A stretch of DNA of 57,950 bases from Actinomycetes bacterium (GTDB lineage: Bacteria; Actinomycetota; Acidimicrobiia; Acidimicrobiales; RAAP-2). This document shows, one piece after another, positions 46,567-53,066 of this stretch. The notes under the pieces are model-generated. The model was given only the letters and a program-made list of their open reading frames with translations. It was not told the origin of the DNA and made no database searches. Numbering within the stretch: position 1 is the stretch's first letter; every line of letters starts with the position of its first letter. The stretch covers positions 1 to 57,950 of the forward strand of contig JAJZVL010000011.1 of the NCBI GenBank assembly GCA_021845725.1. The letters are read 5' to 3'. The position numbers and the translations under genes were made by a program.

Positions 46567-47522
46567 CCGCCCGGGCGCCGGAGCCCGAGGGCTACGAGGC
46601 GCTGCGCCACGGGGTCGGCGCCTATCGCGTGGCGGTCGACACGGTGTCCGTCGCCGGCCGTGACGCGACGGCCTACCTCCAGGGCCAGCTGAGCCAGGAC
46701 ATCTCGCCGCTCGAGATCGGCGGCTGCGCGCCCGCGCTGCTCTTGGAGCCCGACGGCAAGCTCAGCGCGTTCGTGCGCGTGACGCGCACCTCGGACGACG
46801 CCTACGTCCTCGACACCGACGCGGGCTTCGGCGACGCCGTGGTGGCACGGCTGCAGCGGTTCAAGCTGCGGACCAAGGTCGCCATCGAGGGGCTCGACTG
46901 GCCGTGCATCGCGCTGCGCGGCGAGCGGGTAGGCGGCGGGCCGGCGGGCGGCGCCTCTCATGGGGCAGGCCCGCCCTTCGTGCTCCCGGTCGACTGGAAC
47001 GGCGTGCGCGGCGTCGATCTCCTCGGTCCCGGCGCGGACGCGCTCGTGCCGGCCGACGCATCGTGGTGCGACGCGGCCGCGTGGGAGGCGCTGCGCGTCG
47101 AGGCAGGGATCCCGAAGATGGGAGCCGAGCTCGACTCCCGCACGATCGCCGCCGAGGCGCACCTCGTGGAGCGCACGGTGAGCTTCACGAAGGGCTGCTA
47201 CACGGGACAGGAGCTCGTCGCGCGGCTCGACGCGCGGGGCAGCCGCGTGCCGAGGCGGCTGTGCGGCATCATCGCCGGAGACGCCGGGCCGGGCGAGGCG
47301 GAGGAGCTCGTCGGAGCCGCATTGTGGACCCCGGGCGGAGACAAGGCCGTCGGGCGCTGCACCTCTGCGTCGTGGTGCCCGGGCCTGGGGCACGTTGGCG
47401 CCCTTGCGTACCTGCACCGTTCGGTGGACCTCCCCAGCGTCGTCGTATGGGGACGCACCGAGGACGTCCCGGCGGCACGCCGCCGTCCTGCCAAGGCCCG
47501 ATCGCTGCCCCTCGTCGATTGA
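46563..47522 (+). CDS. ygfZ: YgfZ/GcvT family protein (iron-sulfur cluster repair)
   Basis: 319 residues. Aminomethyltransferase fold with the diagnostic YgfZ motif KGCYTGQELVAR (about residue 212), whose Cys is essential in E. coli. YgfZ uses folate to help assemble or repair Fe-S enzymes. GTG in an overlap with trpE, so it is translated with the tryptophan gene; the functional tie is unclear. Gly-rich loop GGGPAGGASHGAG near 120 is unusual. Confidence 0.9.
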   Translation: MTARAPEPEGYEALRHGVGAYRVAVDTVSVAGRDATAYLQGQLSQDISPLEIGGCAPALLLEPDGKLSAFVRVTRTSDDAYVLDTDAGFGDAVVARLQRFKLRTKVAIEGLDWPCIALRGERVGGGPAGGASHGAGPPFVLPVDWNGVRGVDLLGPGADALVPADASWCDAAAWEALRVEAGIPKMGAELDSRTIAAEAHLVERTVSFTKGCYTGQELVARLDARGSRVPRRLCGIIAGDAGPGEAEELVGAALWTPGGDKAVGRCTSASWCPGLGHVGALAYLHRSVDLPSVVVWGRTEDVPAARRRPAKARSLPLVD

Positions 47523-47543
47523 GGGCGACGGGCGCCGCCGCCC

Positions 47544-47588
47544 GAGCCTCAGGGAGGTCGCTGGGCGCGGGCAGCCAGAGCCTCAGGG
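47544..47588. repeat. Direct repeat upstream of trpC
   Basis: GAGCCTCAGGG at 47544-47554 and 47578-47588, centre distance 34 bases (about three helical turns), in the 97-base gap before trpC. It may be a regulator site. No tryptophan codon run or attenuator is visible. Confidence 0.6.
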
Positions 47589-47605
47589 CAGGGCTGTGCC
47601 GGCAC

Positions 47606-47611
47606 TACGCT
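47606..47611 (+). promoter_or_regulatory. Leaderless -10 box (TACGCT) of trpCFBA
   Basis: TACGCT ends 8 bases before ATG 47620. Confidence 0.5.
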
Positions 47612-47619
47612 TGGGCACG

Positions 47620-48459
47620 ATGCCCGCCTACCTGTCTGAGATCGTCGCCGCGCACCGGCGCATGGCTGCGGCCGACCGGCGCGACCTCGGCGACCTCGTC
47701 GCCCGGGCTCTGGAGGCGCCGGCGACCAGGTCGTTCGCGCGGGCGCTCCGGTCGGACGCTGGCGGGCTCTCGGTGATCGCGGAGGTGAAGCGCCGGTCGC
47801 CGTCGAAAGGAGCGCTCGCCGCGGAGCTCGACCCAGCCGAGGTCGCGGGTGCCTATGCCGCCGGCGGCGCAGCGTGCCTGTCAGTGCTGACCGACGAGGC
47901 GTTCTTCGGCGGGAGCGCCGCCGACCTCGCGGCGGCTCGCTCGGCGAGCGGGCTCCCGGTCCTGAGAAAGGACTTCACCGTTGCTGCGGCTGATGTGTGC
48001 GACGCGCGCCTCATGGGCGCCGACGCGGTGCTGCTCATTGTTGCGGTGCTCTCGGACGACGAGCTCGCCTCCCTCTACGAGCTCGCTGGTCGCCTGGGGC
48101 TCGACGCGCTCGTCGAGGTGCACGACGAACCGGAGCTCGAGCGCGCTCTGGCGTTGGACCCTCGGCTCGTGGGGGTGAACCAGCGGGACCTGGCGACCTT
48201 CGAGCTCGATCCGCTGCGGGCCCTGCGGCTCGTCTCCGCGATCCCGCCCGGCGTGGCCGCGGTGGCCGAGTCCGGCATTCGCGGCCCTGACGACGCGCGA
48301 CGCCTTGCCGGAGCGGGCTACGACGCGATCTTGGTCGGGGAGTCGGTCGTCACCTCCGAGGATCCCTCGGCGGCGGTCCGTGCGCTGCTCGGTCACCCGG
48401 TGGGTCGCCGCGGCACCTCGGCCTCCGCCGCGGCCGATGCGCGCCGTGTCACGGCGTAG
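47620..48459 (+). CDS. trpC: Indole-3-glycerol phosphate synthase
   Basis: 279 residues, TIM barrel. VIAEVKRRSPSKGAL holds the catalytic Lys, LSVLTDEAFFGGSAADL, PVLRKDFTV the second Lys, ALVEVHDEPELERAL, VGVNQRDLATFELD, and AVAESGIRGPDDARRL. Monofunctional. Start by leaderless promoter. Confidence 0.95.
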   Translation: MPAYLSEIVAAHRRMAAADRRDLGDLVARALEAPATRSFARALRSDAGGLSVIAEVKRRSPSKGALAAELDPAEVAGAYAAGGAACLSVLTDEAFFGGSAADLAAARSASGLPVLRKDFTVAAADVCDARLMGADAVLLIVAVLSDDELASLYELAGRLGLDALVEVHDEPELERALALDPRLVGVNQRDLATFELDPLRALRLVSAIPPGVAAVAESGIRGPDDARRLAGAGYDAILVGESVVTSEDPSAAVRALLGHPVGRRGTSASAAADARRVTA

Positions 48460-48477
48460 CGGGTAGCGGGACACCTG

Positions 48478-49293
48478 GTGCACGAGGACTTCCTCGTGAA
48501 GATCTGCGGCGTGACGAACGAGCCCGACGCGCTCCTGGCCGTCGGGCTCGGAGCGGACGCGATCGGCTTCATCCTCGCCCCGTCACCCCGCCAGATCGCC
48601 GTGTCCACGGCGGCCGACATCGTGAAGCGGCTTCCCCACGACGTCCTCACCGTCGGCGTCTTCAGGGATGAGTCCCCCCAGCGCGTCGTCGAGATCGCCA
48701 ACACCGTCGGGTTCGGGGCAGTCCAGCTGCACGGGCACGAGACCGCAGGGCAGTCCCGCTGGATCCGCGAGCGTGTCGCGTGCACGATCAGGGCCTTCGC
48801 GGCGGGGGACCCCTTGATCGCGCGGCTCGCGGACTTCGGCGCCGATTACCTGCTCGTTGACGGCCAGAGCCCGGGCTCCGGGCAGGTGTTCGACTGGAGG
48901 CTCGCCGAAGGGGTGGTCGACGCGGGGCGGATGTTCGTCTCCGGGGGCCTCACGCCGGAGAACGTGGGCGACGCGATCATGGCGCTTCGTCCGCGCGGGG
49001 TCGACGTGTCGAGCGGGGTCGAGGCCGCGCCTGGGAAGAAGGACCCCCAGAAGCTGCGGGCGTTCATCCGCTCGGCGCGTGCCGCCGCTCGGGCTGCCAG
49101 GATGGCGTCCCAGGGCGTGGAGGTCGCGTCGAGCACCGCAGCACAGGACATGGACGCGGGCGACGTCGGCGGTAGTGGCGGGTCGAGGAGCACGTGGCAC
49201 GAGACCACCAGGCGCGGCCGGCGTGACGAGCGTGGTGATCCTGCGCGCAGCGAAGAGCACGGCGACGCTCCGTACGACTGGATGGAGCGGTGA
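48478..49293 (+). CDS. trpF: Phosphoribosylanthranilate isomerase
   Basis: 271 residues. [20 protein letters not shown] with the catalytic Cys, [42 protein letters not shown] with the catalytic Asp, and [31 protein letters not shown]. About 60 polar residues follow the barrel, longer than the usual 205-220, rich in Gly, Ser and charged residues. Most actinobacteria lack trpF because PriA does the job. GTG 48478 is the probable start. Confidence 0.93.
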   Translation: MHEDFLVKICGVTNEPDALLAVGLGADAIGFILAPSPRQIAVSTAADIVKRLPHDVLTVGVFRDESPQRVVEIANTVGFGAVQLHGHETAGQSRWIRERVACTIRAFAAGDPLIARLADFGADYLLVDGQSPGSGQVFDWRLAEGVVDAGRMFVSGGLTPENVGDAIMALRPRGVDVSSGVEAAPGKKDPQKLRAFIRSARAAARAARMASQGVEVASSTAAQDMDAGDVGGSGGSRSTWHETTRRGRRDERGDPARSEEHGDAPYDWMER

Positions 49294-50534
49294 GCGCGCC
49301 CGGCGGGCCGCCTGCCGACGCGGGCTCTCGTTCCGCGGGCCATGGCACGCCTCGTGTGATGGGCACGCCTGGCCCCGACGGGCGGTTCGGCGAGTACGGA
49401 GGGCGCTTCGTCCCCGAGTCGCTGGTCCCGGCGTGCATGGAGCTCGAGGCGGCGTTCGCCGCCGCATGGGCCGACGCCTCGTTCCGCACGGAGCTGTCGT
49501 CCATCCTGCGCGACTACGGCGGGCGTCCCACGCCGGTCACCGAGTGCGCGCGCCTCTCCGAGGAGCTCGGCGTCCGGCTGCTCTTGAAGCGCGAAGATCT
49601 GGTCCACGGGGGCTCGCACAAGCTGAACAACGTGCTCGGACAGGCGCTCCTCACCCTGCGCATGGGGAAGGAGCGCCTCGTGGCCGAGACCGGCGCAGGC
49701 CAGCACGGCGTGGCGACCGCGACCGCAGCAGCGCTCCTCGGGCTCGAGTGCACCGTGTACATGGGCGAGCTCGACACCGAGCGCCAGGAGCTGAACGTGT
49801 TCCGTATGGAGCTCCTCGGCGCGGAGGTGCGGCCGGTGCGCTCGGGCAGCCGCACGCTGAAGGACGCCGTGAACGAGGCCCTGAGGGACTGGGTCGCCAG
49901 CGTCGACCGTACGCACTACTGCCTCGGGTCGGTCATGGGTCCCCACCCGTTCCCCTACATGGTGCGTGAGCTGCAGCGCGTCGTCGGGGAGGAGGCCCGC
50001 GCGCAGTGCCAGGCGCTGCTCGGCGGGGCGGACCCCGACGTCGTGGTGGCCTGTGTGGGCGGGGGGTCCAATGCCGCAGGAACGTTCGCGGGGTTCGCGG
50101 ACGGTGGCGCGCGTCTCGTCGGCGTGGAGGCTGCAGGCGGCGCAGCAGTGAGCGACGGGATCCCCGGCGTGCTGCACGGGATGAAGTCGCTGCTCCTCCA
50201 GGACGAGGAGGGCCAGATCCTGGAGGCCGAGTCCATCTCTGCGGGTCTCGACTACCCCGGCATCGGCCCCGAGCACGCGTGGTTGGCGGCCTCGGGCAGG
50301 GCGCAGTACGCCAAGGCCACCGACGAGGAGGTGCTCGCCGCGTTCCGCCTCCTGGCCCGCACCGAGGGGATCCTTCCCGCGCTCGAGCCGGCACACGCGC
50401 TGGCCTGGGTCGTGCGCGAGGCGGGACGGTCGGTCCCGAGGGGGTCCACCGTGCTCGTCACGCTGTCTGGACGCGGGGACAAGGACGTCGCGCAGGTGCG
50501 CGAGCTGCTCGCCGCGGAGAGGGCCGAGCGGTGA
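49290..50534 (+). CDS. trpB: Tryptophan synthase beta chain
   Basis: 414 residues, PLP enzyme. [16 protein letters not shown] holds the PLP lysine, [32 protein letters not shown] the phosphate loop, and the C-terminal [12 protein letters not shown]. Between GVE and GMK (residues about 276-295) it is roughly 8 residues shorter than the E. coli enzyme, in a loop that normally has G-x-E-T-G-x-H. GTG start overlaps trpF, stop overlaps trpA. Confidence 0.95.
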   Translation: MSAPGGPPADAGSRSAGHGTPRVMGTPGPDGRFGEYGGRFVPESLVPACMELEAAFAAAWADASFRTELSSILRDYGGRPTPVTECARLSEELGVRLLLKREDLVHGGSHKLNNVLGQALLTLRMGKERLVAETGAGQHGVATATAAALLGLECTVYMGELDTERQELNVFRMELLGAEVRPVRSGSRTLKDAVNEALRDWVASVDRTHYCLGSVMGPHPFPYMVRELQRVVGEEARAQCQALLGGADPDVVVACVGGGSNAAGTFAGFADGGARLVGVEAAGGAAVSDGIPGVLHGMKSLLLQDEEGQILEAESISAGLDYPGIGPEHAWLAASGRAQYAKATDEEVLAAFRLLARTEGILPALEPAHALAWVVREAGRSVPRGSTVLVTLSGRGDKDVAQVRELLAAERAER

Positions 50535-51307
50535 TCGCGCTCGAGCCCTGGTTGCGAGAGCGGCGCAGCGCGGGGCGCAAGCTTCTCGTGCCCTACCTCA
50601 TGGGAGGGCTGGGCGAGGACTGGGTCGAGGCGCTGCAGGCGGTGGCCGACGCAGGGGCCGACGCCGTCGAGGTCGGGATCCCCTTCTCCGACCCGATGAT
50701 GGACGGGCCGGTGATCCAGCAGGCTGGCGTGCACGCGCTCGATCGCGGTGCGACGCCGACGAGGATCGTCGACGCTCTCGCTTCAGAAGAGCTCGGCATC
50801 CCTGTCGCGGTGATGACCTACTACAACATCGTCTTCCGCACCGGGCACCGGCGGATGGCCCAGTCCCTGCGGGCCGCGGGGATCGGCGCCGCGATCGTTC
50901 CGGATCTCCCTCTCGAAGAGCTCGGGCCGTGGGCCGCGGAGGCCGACGCCGCCGAGGTCGCCACGGTGCTCCTGGTGGCGCCGTCGACTCCCGAGCCGCG
51001 GGTCGCGCAGATCTGCGCGCGCTCGCGCGGGTTCGTCTACGCCGTCGCTCGAATGGGCGTCACGGGAGAGCGCGAGTCGCTCGGCAACGAGACCACCGAC
51101 GTCGTGCGTCGGATCCGCGAGGTGACCGACGCTCCGGTGTGCGTCGGCGTCGGCGTGTCGACGCCCGCCCAGGCGCGAGCGGTGTGCGAGGTCGCCGACG
51201 GCGTCGTCGTCGGCTCCGCGCTGGTCCGGCGACTGCTCGAGGGTGGCGGACCGGACGCGGCGGGGGAGTTCGTCGGCCAGCTCCGGGCTGCGCTCGACGC
51301 GGGCTGA
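50531..51307 (+). CDS. trpA: Tryptophan synthase alpha chain
   Basis: 258 residues. Partner of TrpB, releases indole from indole-glycerol phosphate. [18 protein letters not shown] contains the catalytic Glu and Asp, [37 protein letters not shown] and [14 protein letters not shown]. The stop codon lies in the first copy of a 27-bp direct repeat. Confidence 0.95.
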   Translation: MIALEPWLRERRSAGRKLLVPYLMGGLGEDWVEALQAVADAGADAVEVGIPFSDPMMDGPVIQQAGVHALDRGATPTRIVDALASEELGIPVAVMTYYNIVFRTGHRRMAQSLRAAGIGAAIVPDLPLEELGPWAAEADAAEVATVLLVAPSTPEPRVAQICARSRGFVYAVARMGVTGERESLGNETTDVVRRIREVTDAPVCVGVGVSTPAQARAVCEVADGVVVGSALVRRLLEGGGPDAAGEFVGQLRAALDAG

Positions 51308-51340
51308 CGGCTGGGGCTGCGCTCGACGCGGGCTGACGGC
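51285..51340. repeat. 27-bp direct repeat over the trpA stop codon
   Basis: GGGCTGCGCTCGACGCGGGC plus TGACGGC occurs at 51285-51311 and again, identical, at 51314-51340. The first copy encodes the last trpA residues and its TGA; the second lies in the gap before the peroxiredoxin. Confidence 0.95.
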
Positions 51341-51375
51341 CTCGGGGAGTCCTGGCCGCCGGGCCGGGGGGGCCG

Positions 51376-51381
51376 TAGGAT
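51376..51381 (+). promoter_or_regulatory. Leaderless -10 box (TAGGAT) of the selenoperoxiredoxin
   Basis: TAGGAT ends 7 bases before ATG 51389. Another in-frame ATG (51380) overlaps the box and would not be transcribed. Confidence 0.55.
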
Positions 51382-51388
51382 GGCGGCC

Positions 51389-51853
51389 ATGCTCGCACCT
51401 GGAACGGCCGCTCCAGAGCTCACCCTCCCCGACCAAGACGGCACTGAGGTGTGCCTCGCCGACGAGCGCGGTCACTGGGTCGTGCTGTGGTGGTACCCGA
51501 AGGCAGCGACGCCTGGCTGAACGATCCAGGGCAGGGGCCTGCGTGACAGGTCCGAAGAGCTCCGGGAAGCCGGCGCAGTGGTGCTGGGCGCGTCATTCGA
51601 CACGCCCGAGGAGAACAAGGCCTTCTGCGACGCGGAGGGCTTCCCCTTCCGGCTGCTCTCGGACACCGACCGCGAGGTGGGTCGGCGCTACGAGGTGGTC
51701 CGGGAACCGGGCGAGGAGTACGCCGACTACGCGAAGCGGATCGCCTACCTCATCGACCCTTCGGGGGTGATCCGGCGCTCCTACGACGTGACCGACGTCG
51801 ATGGGTTCGCCGCGATGGTGCTCGCCGACCTCGCCGAGCTGGAGCACGCGTAA
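51389..51853 (+). CDS. bcp: Bcp-type peroxiredoxin, predicted selenoprotein (UGA = Sec44)
   Basis: 154 residues when the in-frame TGA at 51518-51520 is read as selenocysteine. The frame before it (LPDQDGTEVCLAD, VVLWWYPKAATPG) and after it (TIQGRGLRDRSEEL, GAVVLGASFDTPEEN, FPFRLLSDTDREVGRRYEV) is one continuous AhpC/TSA-fold protein. The TGA falls exactly on the peroxidatic Cys of the motif Y-P-x-x-x-T-P-G-C-T. The position of the usual resolving Cys five residues on is Arg49, leaving only Cys22 and Cys80, so it is probably a 1-Sec enzyme reducing peroxides with an external thiol. A SECIS-like hairpin follows at 51535-51553. A nonsense pseudogene is the alternative, less likely given the exact position. 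Confidence 0.85.
51535..51553 (+). promoter_or_regulatory. Bacterial SECIS element (predicted)
   Basis: GGGCCTG (51535-51541) pairs with CAGGTCC (51547-51553), one G-U pair included, over the 5-base loop CGTGA. The loop starts 21 bases after the TGA and has G as its second base, meeting known bacterial SECIS rules. It lies inside the coding sequence, as required for SelB-dependent decoding. Confidence 0.7.
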
Positions 51854-51870
51854 CTCGTGGTGCCGCGTGA

Positions 51871-51902
51871 CGGCATCCGGTGCAGCCCTGCAGCGGATGC
51901 CG
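51871..51902 (+). terminator. Long hairpin after the peroxiredoxin gene
   Basis: CGGCATCCG (51871-51879) pairs with CGGATGCCG (51894-51902); after one G-G mismatch TGCA pairs with TGCA around the loop GCCC. This 13-pair stem begins 17 bases after the stop codon. No T-run. Confidence 0.65.
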
Positions 51903-52012
51903 GAGCGCGTGGTGGGCCCGCGTGGCGGTCGCGCGTGGCAGAAAGGGCGGTGGCATGGCGCGTCTTCAGGCTGACGGCGCGACCGTTCACCCTCGAGCCA
52001 CGAGAAGCCCCG

Positions 52013-52018
52013 TAAGCT
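52013..52018 (+). promoter_or_regulatory. Leaderless -10 box (TAAGCT) of the GntR gene
   Basis: TAAGCT ends 6 bases before GTG 52025. Confidence 0.55.
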
Positions 52019-52024
52019 AGCGCC

Positions 52025-52807
52025 GTGGTGAACGCCGAGTGGATCCGCAGCGAGAGGGTCCCGGCGCGCCTCGAGGTCAACGTGCTGGACCGAGAGAGCC
52101 CGGTACCACTGTGGTTCCAGATCGCCGAGCGCCTCCGGACAGCCATCGAGACCGAGCAGCTCAAGCCCGGCGAGCGCCTGGACAACGAGATCGATCTCTC
52201 CGACCGTTTCGGTGTGAGCCGGCCCACGGTGCGCCAGGCCATCCAGGCCCTCGTGCAGAAGGGCCTCGTCGTGCGCCAGCGCGGCGTCGGGACGATCGTG
52301 GCGAACCGAAGGATCAATCGGCCGGTCGCGCTCACGAGCCTCTACGACGACCTCTGGGCAGCCGAGCGCCAGCCGACGACCAAGGTCCTCGAGATCGAGG
52401 AGCGGATCGCCGACTTCGACATGGCCGAGAAGCTCGGGATCCACGCCGGCGAACCCGTGCTCTGGCTCGAGCGGCTGCGCTTCGCCGAAGGACGGCCGCT
52501 TGCGCTCATGCACAACACCATTCCGCTCGAAGTGCTGGTCGAGCCCCTCACGCGCGAGGCGCTCGAGTCCGACGGGCTCTACCGGCTGCTTCGTGCCCAG
52601 GGAGTTCGTTTCCACACTGCCAACCAGATCGTCGGCGCCCGCACCGCCACGAAGCTGGAGGCGTCGCTTCTCGAGTGCCCGCGCTCGGCGACCATGCTCG
52701 TGATGCTCCGCACGGCCTGGGATCCGTCGGGAAAGACCATCGAATACGGCTCGCACTCATACCTGGCCAGCCGCTACAGCTTCCAGATCAGCCTGTCGCT
52801 CAAGTAG
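52025..52807 (+). CDS. GntR-family regulator (HutC subfamily, UTRA domain)
   Basis: 260 residues. Winged helix-turn-helix about 22-95: VPLWFQIAERLRTAIETEQL, LSDRFGVSRPTVRQAIQALV, GLVVRQRGVGTIVA. The UTRA ligand domain follows (about 105-258): EPVLWLERLRFAEGRPLALM and MLVMLRTAWDPSGKTIEYG. It directly precedes the inositol genes and probably senses an inositol intermediate and controls them, which is inference from position. A weak hairpin follows, and the next promoter carries palindromes of GT-Nx-AC type expected for such regulators. Confidence 0.9.
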   Translation: MVNAEWIRSERVPARLEVNVLDRESPVPLWFQIAERLRTAIETEQLKPGERLDNEIDLSDRFGVSRPTVRQAIQALVQKGLVVRQRGVGTIVANRRINRPVALTSLYDDLWAAERQPTTKVLEIEERIADFDMAEKLGIHAGEPVLWLERLRFAEGRPLALMHNTIPLEVLVEPLTREALESDGLYRLLRAQGVRFHTANQIVGARTATKLEASLLECPRSATMLVMLRTAWDPSGKTIEYGSHSYLASRYSFQISLSLK

Positions 52808-52818
52808 CACGAGCGACC

Positions 52819-52846
52819 TCCCCCAGCAGCGCAGCAGAGAGGGGGG
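52819..52846 (+). terminator. Hairpin after the GntR gene
   Basis: TCCCCC (52819-52824) pairs with GGGGGG (52841-52846), one wobble pair, over a 16-base loop, 12 bases after the GntR stop codon. Confidence 0.35.
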
Positions 52847-52921
52847 CGGCTCGGCAGCACCATGCCGGAGCAGCGCGTGAGAACTCTTGCCCGGCCACCG
52901 CATCCTCGCGGGATTCCTTCC

Positions 52922-52950
52922 TTGCCCTGAGGCGTCGCGTGGCATATTGT
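52922..52950 (+). promoter_or_regulatory. Predicted promoter of the inositol cluster
   Basis: TTGCCC (52922-52927) and TATTGT (52945-52950), 17 bases apart. Transcription would begin near 52957, within the palindromes at 52953-52972, giving a leader of roughly 100 bases before the iolC ATG at 53063. Confidence 0.45.
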
Positions 52951-52952
52951 GG

Positions 52953-52972
52953 TGTCGACAAGAGGTCATGAC
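52953..52972. promoter_or_regulatory. Candidate GntR operator
   Basis: Two perfect 8-base palindromes, TGTCGACA (52953-52960) and GTCATGAC (52965-52972), with centres 12 bases apart, lie just downstream of the -10 box. GntR regulators bind sites of the form GT-Nx-AC, and repression from this position would be direct. Confidence 0.4.
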
Positions 52973-52994
52973 AAACTACCCACGGGGGACGACG

Positions 52995-53066
52995 ATGACG
53001 ATGCCGGGGCCGACTGGCCTGGCCCGGAGGCGACGGGCGCGGCTGCCACGCCCACCTGTCCGATGA
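52995..53066 (+). CDS. Putative 23-residue leader ORF before iolC
   Basis: Reads MTMPGPTGLARRRRARLPRP and ends PVR; its TGA overlaps the ATG of the kinase gene at 53063 as ATGA. It is very basic. A weak GGGGG lies upstream. It may couple translation to the kinase start or be chance in a GC-rich leader. Confidence 0.3.
   Translation: MTMPGPTGLARRRRARLPRPPVR

Noticed and set aside
47523-47619. trp attenuator before trpC
   Set aside because: There is no short ORF with Trp codons and no pair of alternative hairpins; only a direct repeat and weak stems are seen.
51389-51520. The peroxiredoxin as a pseudogene broken by a stop
   Set aside because: The stop is TGA, sits exactly at the catalytic Cys and is followed by a SECIS-like hairpin with an intact downstream frame; random decay would not give this combination.
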